64,000 bases of DNA. Origin: Streptomyces sp. CB01881. GTDB taxonomy: Bacteria > Actinomycetota > Actinomycetes > Streptomycetales > Streptomycetaceae. A program made the translations under genes and the position numbers. The stretch spans positions 897,456-961,455 of the forward strand of contig NZ_CP026498.1 in the NCBI RefSeq assembly GCF_002953255.1, given 5' to 3'. The first letter of the stretch is position 1; each line of letters starts with the position of its first letter. Positions 57,965 through 64,000 of this stretch are shown here, piece after piece. A model generated the notes under the pieces. The model made no database searches and was not told the DNA's origin. It saw nothing but the letters and a program-made list of their open reading frames with translations.

Positions 57965-58599
57965 CGGGCCTTCCGATCGGCACCGGCCGCGGCCGGTGCC
58001 GGGGACTGCGCGCCGGGCCGGGCGGACGTGGTGTCGGCCGGAACGGGCTGCAGCACTGCGGTGTCGGCGATCACCCAGGCGGCCTGTGCGTCTTCTCCCC
58101 AGCGCACGTGGGCGATCCACGGTCCGGGGCCGGGGCGGCGGCGGGCGGTGACGAGGCCGGAGTGCCACCGGCCCGCGGTAAGGACCCAGGCCAGCCGCCA
58201 GCACCGGTCCGCGCCGCCCGGATCGGGTGAGCCGGCCATCTCGGACGGCACCGTCACGGCGTCGCGCCACCGGCCGAAGTACGGTCCGACGGCCGGCTCG
58301 GGCAGCGGCCGGACGGTCTCCTCGGAGTAGAGGAACCAGCCCCAGGCCTGCCCGTCAAGCGTGGCCACGTCGTCGCCCCACCGCACGTGGACCACCCAGC
58401 GCGTACTGCCGGGCGGGCGACGCCAGACCGTGAGCAGCCCGGGCCGCCCCCGGCCGCCGAGCCGGATCTCCACCAGCCGCCACCGGCGCACGTCCCGGGA
58501 GGCGCCGGGCAGCGTCATCAGCTCCCGTGGTGCCCGTTCGGCATCCCCGGGCAGCCCTTCTGGAGGCGCGGGGCGGGAGAATGGCACGGCTGAGGTCAT
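57961..58599 (-). CDS. Hypothetical protein upstream of imuA-like gene, LexA-controlled
   Basis: 212 residues. Two similar halves are visible: RWRLVEIRLGGRGRPGLLTV with WVVHVRWGDDVATLDGQAW, and CWRLAWVLTAGRWHSGLVTA with WIAHVRWGEDAQAAWV, so the protein seems to be a tandem duplication of a ~80-residue W/R-rich unit. Function unknown. It overlaps the imuA-like gene by GTGA and starts 12 bases from a LexA box, so both should be damage-induced. Confidence 0.7.
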   Translation of the reverse strand: MTSAVPFSRPAPPEGLPGDAERAPRELMTLPGASRDVRRWRLVEIRLGGRGRPGLLTVWRRPPGSTRWVVHVRWGDDVATLDGQAWGWFLYSEETVRPLPEPAVGPYFGRWRDAVTVPSEMAGSPDPGGADRCWRLAWVLTAGRWHSGLVTARRRPGPGPWIAHVRWGEDAQAAWVIADTAVLQPVPADTTSARPGAQSPAPAAAGADRKAR

Positions 58600-58610
58600 A
58601 GACTAAGTAT

Positions 58611-58626
58611 TCGACCATTTGTTCGA
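58611..58626 (-). promoter_or_regulatory. LexA (SOS) box
   Basis: On the minus strand the site reads TCGAAC-AAAT-GGTCGA, matching the actinobacterial/Gram-positive-type LexA consensus TCGAAC-N4-GTTCGA in 11 of 12 positions. It overlaps the expected promoter just upstream of the 58599 start. Confidence 0.75.
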
Positions 58627-58686
58627 GTGATCAAACGTCAGCCATCCGCCACCTCGCGCAGGCTCTCTGTGCCGAGGCGCGATATG

Positions 58687-58713
58687 TGTCACTTCGGCAC
58701 GCTAACTGTCACC
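58687..58713 (+). repeat. Inverted-repeat copy L of a TGTCAC...CTGTCACC element end
   Basis: TGTCACTTCGGCACGCTAAC followed by TGTCACC. Its reverse complement recurs at 61031-61060 (26 of 27 aligned bases, with a 3-base gap). Resembles IS21-family ends. The stretch 58714-59297 after it has no gene I could support. Confidence 0.7.
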
Positions 58714-59297
58714 AAGATCGTTTCGGTGGCATGGGGCCGCTGTCGTCCCGGTGAAACTCCCTGGGGCGACGTGACCAGTTCGGGGCCGGTGAGTTCACCG
58801 GGCATGACGTCTATGGGCCTGCCTCTGTGGAACGAGTGGACGACGCACGGCGAGACACAGCACCAGGAGCAGGTGGATTTCGGGGGTGGGCCAGCGGCCG
58901 GCCGGAGTCTGACGGAGGAGGAGCGGCCGCGCTGGAGCGGGCGGCGGCCACCGGGGAGCGCGGGTGCTGGGCTTCTCGGGCGCTTGGTGGGCCGCCGTGC
59001 GACAGGCCTCTGCGGTGGCTTCGGCGGGCCTGGTGTCCGCAAGCTGGCGCTCGGAATCGGGGCTCGAAGGGGTCGTGCCGGTGGACGAGGGGCGCCACCA
59101 GCGGCAGGCCCGTGGGTCGCTACAGGACCCACGCGCCCGGCAGGTCAGTGCCGCGCAGTTCCGCCCCGCTATTTCACCCGCCGACATTCGCACGCACGAA
59201 AGTGACCGCATACTCGAATTGGCGCGGTCAATTATTCCTGCCCTGAAAGCAGAGAATTTTCTTAGTGCGTGATTCCGCGTTCCCTCCGCAGTTCGCA

Positions 59298-59340
59298 GCC
59301 CGCTGCCCGGGACCGGACGGGCCGGCCACGGGCAGCGGGC
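59298..59340. terminator. Hairpin after the ricin-like gene
   Basis: A perfect 12-bp stem (59298-59309 with 59329-59340), five bases past the stop of the minus-strand secreted-protein gene. Confidence 0.65.
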
Positions 59341-59345
59341 GGGGG

Positions 59346-59813
59346 TCATCCCGCGTATGCCAGGCTGATCTGGTCGCCGAAGACCACCCAGTGCTGGCCG
59401 GGGTCGTTCGCGTCGCACGGCTTGGTGCCGACGTTCGGCGTGCCGTAGGCGTTGGCGAGGCAGTAAGCCGGGGCGTTGGTGAGGAAGATCTTGTCGCCCT
59501 GGAAGCTCCAGTACTGGCCCGGGTCGCGGCCGTCGCACGCCTTGGTGCCGACGCTCTGGGTGCCCCAGGGGTTGGTGAGGCAGTAGGCGCGGGCGTTGGC
59601 CAGGGCGATCTGGCTGCCCGTCACGGTCCAGTGCTGGCCCTGGTCTGCGGCGTCGCACGCCTTGGTGCCGACGTTCGGCGTGCCGTAGGCGTTGGCGAGG
59701 CAGTAGACGCCCGGGTGCAGCGCCGGCGCGGCCGCCGCGCTCCCGACCGGAAGGAAGGAGGCGGTGAGCGCCAGAGCGGCGAGGGCGAGCGTCCTGCGGA
59801 GGGCGAGTGCCAT
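59346..59813 (-). CDS. Secreted ricin-like three-repeat protein
   Basis: 155 residues. A signal peptide (LRRTLALAALALTASFLPVG, Ala-Ala-Ala cleavage region) precedes three repeats of ~41 residues, each with YCLANAYGTPNVGTKACD-like and GQHW/GQYW elements (GTPNVGTKACDAADQGQHW, GTQSVGTKACDGRDPGQYW, GTPNVGTKPCDANDPGQHW). Three repeats with a Q-x-W end are the plan of a ricin-type beta-trefoil lectin, with one disulfide per repeat. It probably binds sugars outside the cell. The ribosome site before ATG 59813 is weak. Confidence 0.75.
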   Translation of the reverse strand: MALALRRTLALAALALTASFLPVGSAAAAPALHPGVYCLANAYGTPNVGTKACDAADQGQHWTVTGSQIALANARAYCLTNPWGTQSVGTKACDGRDPGQYWSFQGDKIFLTNAPAYCLANAYGTPNVGTKPCDANDPGQHWVVFGDQISLAYAG

Positions 59814-60303
59814 GGGGAATTAATCCATTCTCGATGCAACACATGCTATTCGTGAACGATCATTACATTAATCGACCGCCCGGTTCGAGCGCGCAGAGAA
59901 TTTCTATCACCCCTCGGCACCGCCCAAGAAGCCGAGCTTTGCGCATTCATCCGAACGGGGAGTGGGCCACCCGGGAGGGAGCTCCGACGAGGACTCCTGC
60001 GGCGGCGGGGCCGCTGAAGACCCGCGGTCCTTGACGGCGCCAGGGGGGCCGGGATGCTCTGTGCGAGGCGCCTGAGGCGTCTGGGAGTCGTGGCCGGTTC
60101 CGGGTGCCGGCCACGCAGGCACCGTCGACAGCGGCGGGTGACCACGCCGATGCTACGTGTTGCTGTCATATGCGGAAGCGTGACGGATCCACGTCCGGTG
60201 CGGCGCCTTCCGAGAGCCAGGCAGCGGGCTGCCGCCCAGGCCGTCGCGGCGGCGCCAACCCGACCCCGTCCGCACCAGGTGCGGACAGAAGGAGACAAGC
60301 CTC
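59814..60303. other. Upstream region between the two beta-trefoil genes
   Basis: About 490 bases between divergent genes. The first ~70 bases (59815-59880) are unusually AT-rich for this genome, as in a promoter or transferred DNA. No gene is supported in the rest. Confidence 0.4.
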
Positions 60304-60810
60304 ATGGCACTGTCAGCAGCCGACCTCGCCAAGCTCGGCAACACGCCGATCGGCATCCAGTCCACGTTCTTCCACAACATCTTCCTGCGCCTGGACGGCG
60401 CGGGCGTGACCGTCTCGACGGACAACGGCGGCGGCAAGGTCAACTGCCAGTACGGCCCCGGCCCGCTGACGGCGTTCAAGGTCCACGCCAACGCGGACGG
60501 CTCGTTCTCCTTCGAGTCGGCGGTGTCCGCGAACGTGTTCCTGCGCATGGACGGCCGCGGCGTCCCCTCCACGATGGCCGGCGGCGGCACGGTCAACGGC
60601 CAGTTCGGCCTGGGCCCCTGGGAGAAGTTCCTCCTCATCGCCCAGCCCGACGGATCGTTCTCCCTCGCCTCGCAAGCCTTCCCCGGCATCTGCCTGCGCC
60701 TGGTGACCGGCAGCGGCGTCACCACCGAGACCGGCCCCGGCGGCACCGTCAACTGCCAGACCAACGCCATCGGCGGCGAGAACGAGAAGTTCTGGCTCGA
60801 CGTCGCCTGA
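60304..60810 (+). CDS. Fascin-like three-repeat beta-trefoil protein
   Basis: 168 residues without a signal peptide. Three repeats of ~44 residues: NIFLRLDGAGVTVS...VNCQYGPGPLTAFKV, NVFLRMDGRGVPS...VNGQFGLGPWEKFLL, GICLRLVTGSGVTT...VNCQTNAIGGENEKF. Each pairs an FLR-D-G-G-V core with a VNxQ element, like fascin-type beta-trefoils. Role unknown; such domains bind actin in eukaryotes and other ligands in bacteria. An AGAAGGAGA site precedes ATG 60304. Confidence 0.7.
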   Translation: MALSAADLAKLGNTPIGIQSTFFHNIFLRLDGAGVTVSTDNGGGKVNCQYGPGPLTAFKVHANADGSFSFESAVSANVFLRMDGRGVPSTMAGGGTVNGQFGLGPWEKFLLIAQPDGSFSLASQAFPGICLRLVTGSGVTTETGPGGTVNCQTNAIGGENEKFWLDVA

Positions 60811-61030
60811 CCTTCCATGCAGGTGCTCCGGAGATCCGCCGGGGCACCGCATGCGGGGCCGACCGCGAGCGCCGCCAACCCGGTCGGCGTGGCAACCCCG
60901 GGCTCGGACACTCCCACGCCGGGCCGCAGGCCAGCGGCTGACAGCGCACACCCCCACGGCATCGCCCCCGTGAGCGGACACCGAATACCCACCGGCCCGC
61001 TGTGGCCGACCAGCATTCGACTGCGGTGCA

Positions 61031-61060
61031 GGTGACAGGTAGCGTGCCGAAACGGTGACA
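61031..61060 (-). repeat. Inverted-repeat copy R1
   Basis: GGTGACAGGTAGCGTGCCGA plus AACGGTGACA; reverse complement of copy L with a 3-base insertion. With L it encloses 58687-61060, which contains the two beta-trefoil genes. Confidence 0.7.
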
Positions 61061-61108
61061 ACCACCGTGCTTCACCAGGCGAAATCCGCCAGGTCATCTG
61101 ACGCCGTT

Positions 61109-61134
61109 GGTGACAGCTACGGCGCTTCGGCACA
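61109..61134 (-). repeat. Weaker repeat copy R2
   Basis: GGTGACAGCTACGGCGCTTC plus GGCACA, in the same orientation as R1 and ~78 bases further out. Repeated terminal motifs are a feature of IS21-family ends. Confidence 0.4.
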
Positions 61135-61231
61135 CTCTCGTGCCGACATCAGCCCCGTGGCCCGAGTGGCGCGACCGGCCGCCGAGGCCCGCCCGGCTAC
61201 GGTGGATCACCCCCGCTCCCCGAGGACACTC

Positions 61232-61543
61232 ATGCGCCCCGCCCGCTTCCAGCAGTTGCTCCTCGACGCCGCGGCCGGCCTGCCCGGCACGGCCGCGAAG
61301 GCCTTCGCCGACACCGGCCACACCCGCCACCCGTACGGCATCGCCGTCGAGGCCGGCGGACGAACCTCCCTGTGGCAGGTCGCAGGACTCGGCGCCCCCG
61401 GCGACAAGTGGTCCGAACCCGAGCCCGAGCCGGTCCTCGGCACCAAGGCCTCCGCCGTGGACGTGCCCGGGCATGCGGCGTGGGTGTCGATGGTCTCGCA
61501 GGTACTCGGTCGGGTCACGATGCCGGGGGTGAGGGTGTCGTAG
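61232..61543 (+). CDS. Hypothetical protein, probably C-terminally truncated
   Basis: 103 residues. The start MRPARFQQLLLDAAAGLPGT and RHPYGIAVEAGGRTSLWQVA, then EPEPVLGTKASAVDVPG, looks like the N-terminus of a streptomycete hypothetical family. After that it changes character (HAAWVSMVSQVLGRV) and stops at 61543, so the original gene probably continued. I cannot name a function. The sequence to 61670 holds no further recognisable gene. Confidence 0.45.
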   Translation: MRPARFQQLLLDAAAGLPGTAAKAFADTGHTRHPYGIAVEAGGRTSLWQVAGLGAPGDKWSEPEPEPVLGTKASAVDVPGHAAWVSMVSQVLGRVTMPGVRVS

Positions 61544-61670
61544 CGTCCCTTGTAGGTTCCGGGTTTCGGTGTCCAACGGCATCGGCGTGACCTGCAGGGC
61601 TTCGGCGTTCCACGCTCGTGTCATCCGAACGCGTTCCTGAGAACTGTGTCCAATCCTTGCTGGTCGGGCT

Positions 61671-62335
61671 CTATGACGTCGCTGGTCCTGAGCGGGGTCG
61701 GGGGTTATGCGCCCGAAGCGCAGTGAGCGCGCGCTTGGCTATCTCGTCGGACGTGCCGGCAGCGTCGACCGTGACGAGGAGATCCTGCCTGGCGTAGTGC
61801 CGGGTGACGGGCTCCAGCCACGCATCGCGGGACCTGAACTTACTGCGGATGCTGCTCTCGGTGTCGTCCCCGCGTTGGTAGAGCTCACCGCCGCAGACGT
61901 TGCAGACGCCATCGACGAGGAGCTGGTCCACCTCTGGCTCGAAGCGGTGGGTCCGCTCGTCGCGGCAGAAGCCACGGGCGGCCAGGCGGCGGACGTGGCG
62001 CTCCACCTCCGCCTCGGGAAGGCGCAGGTGCAGCACACCGTCGAGGGGTTTGCCGAGCTCCCGGAGGAGCTCGTCCAGAGCGAGCGCTTGTGCGGTGCTG
62101 AGCGGGTATCCGACGAGGAGGAAGCCCGCAAGAGCCTCCCGGTGCAGGCAGTCACGGACGATCGCGGTGATGATCTCGTCGGGGAACAGACTGCCGGAAT
62201 TGATGATCTCTGCGGCTCGGATCCCCGACTCGCTGCCCTGGGAGAGGTGAGCACGCATCAGATCGCCGACTGAAATCTGCGGCACTGCCAGGGCCTCAGC
62301 CAGCGCGGTGGCCGGGGCTTGCTGCCTGAGTCGCT
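61671..62335 (-). pseudogene. Adenylate-kinase-like gene relic with 5' damage
   Basis: The frame LAEALAVPQISVGDLMRAHL, GFLLVGYPLSTAQALALDEL, VLHLRLPEAEVERHVRRLAA plus CNVCGGELYQRGDDTESSIR matches adenylate kinase from the NMP-binding region through the LID domain (with CNVC zinc-type pair) to the C-terminus. The P-loop survives only as PGKTTATQA in a different frame just upstream (about 62310-62335), and the strand before it is missing. A frameshift plus 5' truncation makes it non-functional as an ATP-binding enzyme. Confidence 0.65.
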
Positions 62336-62439
62336 GTTGTCTTTCCGGGCGTGAGAGCTGCGTTTCCGCTGTTCAGGCATGAGGTCGGCGGTCTCGGGGA
62401 GTGGTGGCGTGTTGAGTCGCCGCTCGTGTGGAGGTCGGG

Positions 62440-62982
62440 ATGCCGTCGGTCGTGGGACTGCTGGAACAGCGTGAGCTCACCGCTCGCCGTCGTCTGGACA
62501 ACCTTCGGGAGGAGGCCGACCGTATCCAGGCCGAGCTGGTCGTGGCCGAGCGGGAGTGGAACGAGTGGGTCATCGCCCGTTCGCGTGTCGACGAGGTGCT
62601 GTCCTCAGGGGGCGACGTCGCCGGCCCGGGTGCCGCCGAGGAGCCGTCGGATCGCGGTGAACCGTGCGCGCTGCCGGCATCTTCGGAGGCGGCGAAGCCC
62701 AAATCGGTGGTGCCGATGTGGCGTGCGGGGCTGGCCTGGTCGGCACTGTCGGTGGACTACCAGCGCATCCTGCAGGTGCTCGCGGACCGGAATCGTCTCG
62801 GCCAGGGGTCACTGACGTGCCAGGAGATGGCCGGCAGCTTCGGCCTGGACCCGGTGCCCGCGAAGGTGGAGGCCCTGCGGTCGAAAGCGAAGCGGCTGAC
62901 AGCGCGGGGGTGGCTGGCCGAGCCGGCACCGGGCCGGTTCACGCTGGCGAAGGCCGTGGCCGGGCCAGGCGGCGGGTCATGA
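62440..62982 (+). CDS. Coiled-coil plus winged-helix-like protein
   Basis: 180 residues. Residues 1-50 are a charged coiled coil (ELTARRRLDNLREEADRIQA, ELVVAEREWNEWVIARSRVD). After a Pro/Glu linker the last ~75 look like a winged helix (DYQRILQVLADRN, MAGSFGLDPVPAKVEALRSK, AKRLTARGWLAEPAPGRFTL). Start ATG 62440 follows GGAGG. The last 44 bases overlap the opposite-strand transposase, so its 3' end may have been changed by that insertion. Function unknown; such proteins are common beside streptomycete IS elements. Confidence 0.6.
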   Translation: MPSVVGLLEQRELTARRRLDNLREEADRIQAELVVAEREWNEWVIARSRVDEVLSSGGDVAGPGAAEEPSDRGEPCALPASSEAAKPKSVVPMWRAGLAWSALSVDYQRILQVLADRNRLGQGSLTCQEMAGSFGLDPVPAKVEALRSKAKRLTARGWLAEPAPGRFTLAKAVAGPGGGS

Positions 62983-63856
62983 GCATCGTCGCCGACCAGT
63001 AGACCATCGCCTCCGCGCTGGTGGTGGAGCGTTCGAAGTCCCGCACGAGGCGGCGGCTTCGCATCAGGTGGGCGAAGAACCGCTCCACGATCCACCGCTT
63101 GGGCAGCACGACGAAGCCGCGCATGTCGTCACTGCGTTTGACGATGGCGAGGACCAGGGCGAGGGCGGCCAGGCAGTGCTCGACGAGGGGGCCGGTGTAG
63201 CCGCCGTCGGCCCAGACCAGGGCCAGCCGGTGGTGTGCGGCGGCGACCCGGGCGAGCAGGACATGGGCGGCGGCGCGGTCGCCGATGTCCGCCGCGGTGA
63301 CCATCACCCCCAGCAGCAGGCCGAGGGTGTCGACCACCACGTGGCGCTTGCGGCCGTTGATCAGCTTGCCGCCGTCGAAGCCGCGGCTGTCGGCGCCGAC
63401 GACGGCGTCCGCCTTGACGGACTGGGAGTCGATCACGCCCGCGCTCGGCTCCGGGTCCCGCCCCGCCCTCTCCCGGACCCTTCCACGCAACCGGTCGTGG
63501 AACTCCTGCACCAGACCGAGGTCGCGCCAGCGGCGGAAGAACGCGTAGACCCGGTCCCATGGCGGGAAGTCGGCCGGCATCGCCCGCCACTTCGTTCCGT
63601 TGTCGGCGAGGTAGCGGATCGCGTCCAACATCATGCGGTGGCAGTAGGCCTCCGGCTGACCGCCCCGCCCGCGCAGCCAGGCCGGCACCGGCAGCAGCGG
63701 CCGCACCACCGCCCACTCCGCGTCCGACATGTCCGTCGGGTAGCGGCGCTCGCGCGCCCCGTGGTCGGCGGCGTTCCCGAACCGGTGAGCGAGGCAGTCA
63801 CACGCGAGGGTGACCGAAGTGGACCCTGCCTCCGCGATGGCGTACAACTGCGACAA
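62939..63856 (-). CDS. IS5-family transposase
   Basis: 305 residues. The N-terminal DUF4096 domain (RYPTDMSDAEWAVVRPLLPV and GTKWRAMPADFPPWDRVYAF) is followed by a DDE core: GVIDSQSVKADAVVG, LVWADGGYTGPLV and WIVERFFAHLMRSRRLVRDF. The C-terminus LMTRRLARPRPSPA runs into the neighbouring gene, suggesting that the left end of the IS has been lost. The enzyme could still be made. Confidence 0.88.
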   Translation of the reverse strand: MSQLYAIAEAGSTSVTLACDCLAHRFGNAADHGARERRYPTDMSDAEWAVVRPLLPVPAWLRGRGGQPEAYCHRMMLDAIRYLADNGTKWRAMPADFPPWDRVYAFFRRWRDLGLVQEFHDRLRGRVRERAGRDPEPSAGVIDSQSVKADAVVGADSRGFDGGKLINGRKRHVVVDTLGLLLGVMVTAADIGDRAAAHVLLARVAAAHHRLALVWADGGYTGPLVEHCLAALALVLAIVKRSDDMRGFVVLPKRWIVERFFAHLMRSRRLVRDFERSTTSAEAMVYWSATMLMTRRLARPRPSPA

Positions 63857-63913
63857 CAGGGCCTCCTGGACCGCTCTTTGGCGTAGACACCCTTCGAGCT
63901 ACCAAGAGGCCCT
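62939..63913 (-). mobile_element. IS5-family element, left end missing
   Basis: The right side ends near 63913 with CTACCAAGAGGCCCTG, which looks like an IS5-type terminal repeat outside the transposase start. No matching repeat is seen near 62900-62940, and the transposase frame overlaps a different gene there, so the element appears truncated. 63914-64000 shows nothing I can name. Confidence 0.5.
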
Positions 63914-64000
63914 GCTTTCATGCGCGGCGGCCGCCACACTCACCCGATCGAGACTCCCGTTCGACCAACACCGCTCAAGATCGGAACGACAACAGCCACT

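Noticed and set aside
58627..59205. 192-residue plus-strand frame
   Set aside because: Gly/Arg-rich, no ribosome site or domain, and it runs across the element-end repeat.

Overview
The window is high-GC actinobacterial DNA, most likely from Streptomyces or a close relative such as Kitasatospora. The evidence is very strong G/C third-position bias, GTG starts, overlapping ATGA/GTGA gene junctions, SARP/AfsR-type regulators, Actinobacteria-type families (DUF899, UPF0158, GlxA-type regulators, a LexA box of the TCGAAC-N4-GTTCGA type) and many secreted small proteins. I saw no rRNA, tRNA or CRISPR array. Many truncated or frameshifted genes and IS remnants, especially from 44 to 64 kb, suggest a plastic, accessory-rich region such as a chromosome arm.

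Layout. 0-2.8 kb: the end of a secreted ricin-CAP protein, a DHA2-type drug exporter and an alpha/beta-hydrolase relic. 2.8-13 kb: an aerobic carbon monoxide dehydrogenase locus. A LysR regulator, coxG and an XdhC/CoxI gene lie on the minus strand, divergent from coxM-coxS-coxL, a tiny linking ORF, an XdhC-YHS fusion, coxD (MoxR-type AAA+) and coxE (VWA). CoxL has the AYACSFR active-site loop of true form I CO dehydrogenase. 13-15.4 kb: a DUF899 gene among IS and carbohydrate-binding-domain relics and two strong hairpins. 15.4-23.4 kb: a complete four-gene type II Wadjet anti-plasmid system (jetA-B-C-D, minus strand). 23.8-25.5 kb: a metallophosphoesterase, a decayed gene and a glycosidase tail relic. 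25.7-31.2 kb: two SARP/NB-ARC regulators and a small secreted protein. 31.6-34.3 kb: a CPBP protease, histidine kinase and response regulator operon. 34.5-38.4 kb: a DJ-1/AraC regulator divergent from a quinone-oxidoreductase-like gene, followed by NIPSNAP, GlcG/HbpS-like and UspA genes. 38.6-39.9 kb: an intact GH1 beta-glucosidase.

40.2-48.9 kb holds poorly known genes: a protein with an XPB-like C-terminal domain coupled to an HTH protein, a UPF0158 protein, a SWIM-protein-like gene with a frameshift, two decayed fragments, a large 2-oxoglutarate/Fe(II) oxygenase-like protein and an endonuclease-VII-type HNH protein. 49.3-52.3 kb is an IS3-family element split by an ISAzo13-family element with a clear TCA target duplication; the IS3 end cuts off an RHS-repeat gene. 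53-58.6 kb contains small ORFs, a nuclease relic, a frameshifted sigma-like operon, and a LexA-controlled imuA-like pair. 58.7-61.1 kb has two small beta-trefoil proteins (one secreted, ricin-like; one fascin-like) enclosed by a conserved inverted repeat resembling IS21 ends. The window closes with an adenylate-kinase relic, a coiled-coil/winged-helix protein and a left-truncated IS5-family element.

The functional modules are CO oxidation with its full maturation set, and DNA-level plasmid defence. The main structural oddities are the twice-repeated GH1 tail, the YHS fusion and mini-ORF in the cox operon, the two SARP genes without a normal start codon, and the inverted-repeat-bounded lectin pair.
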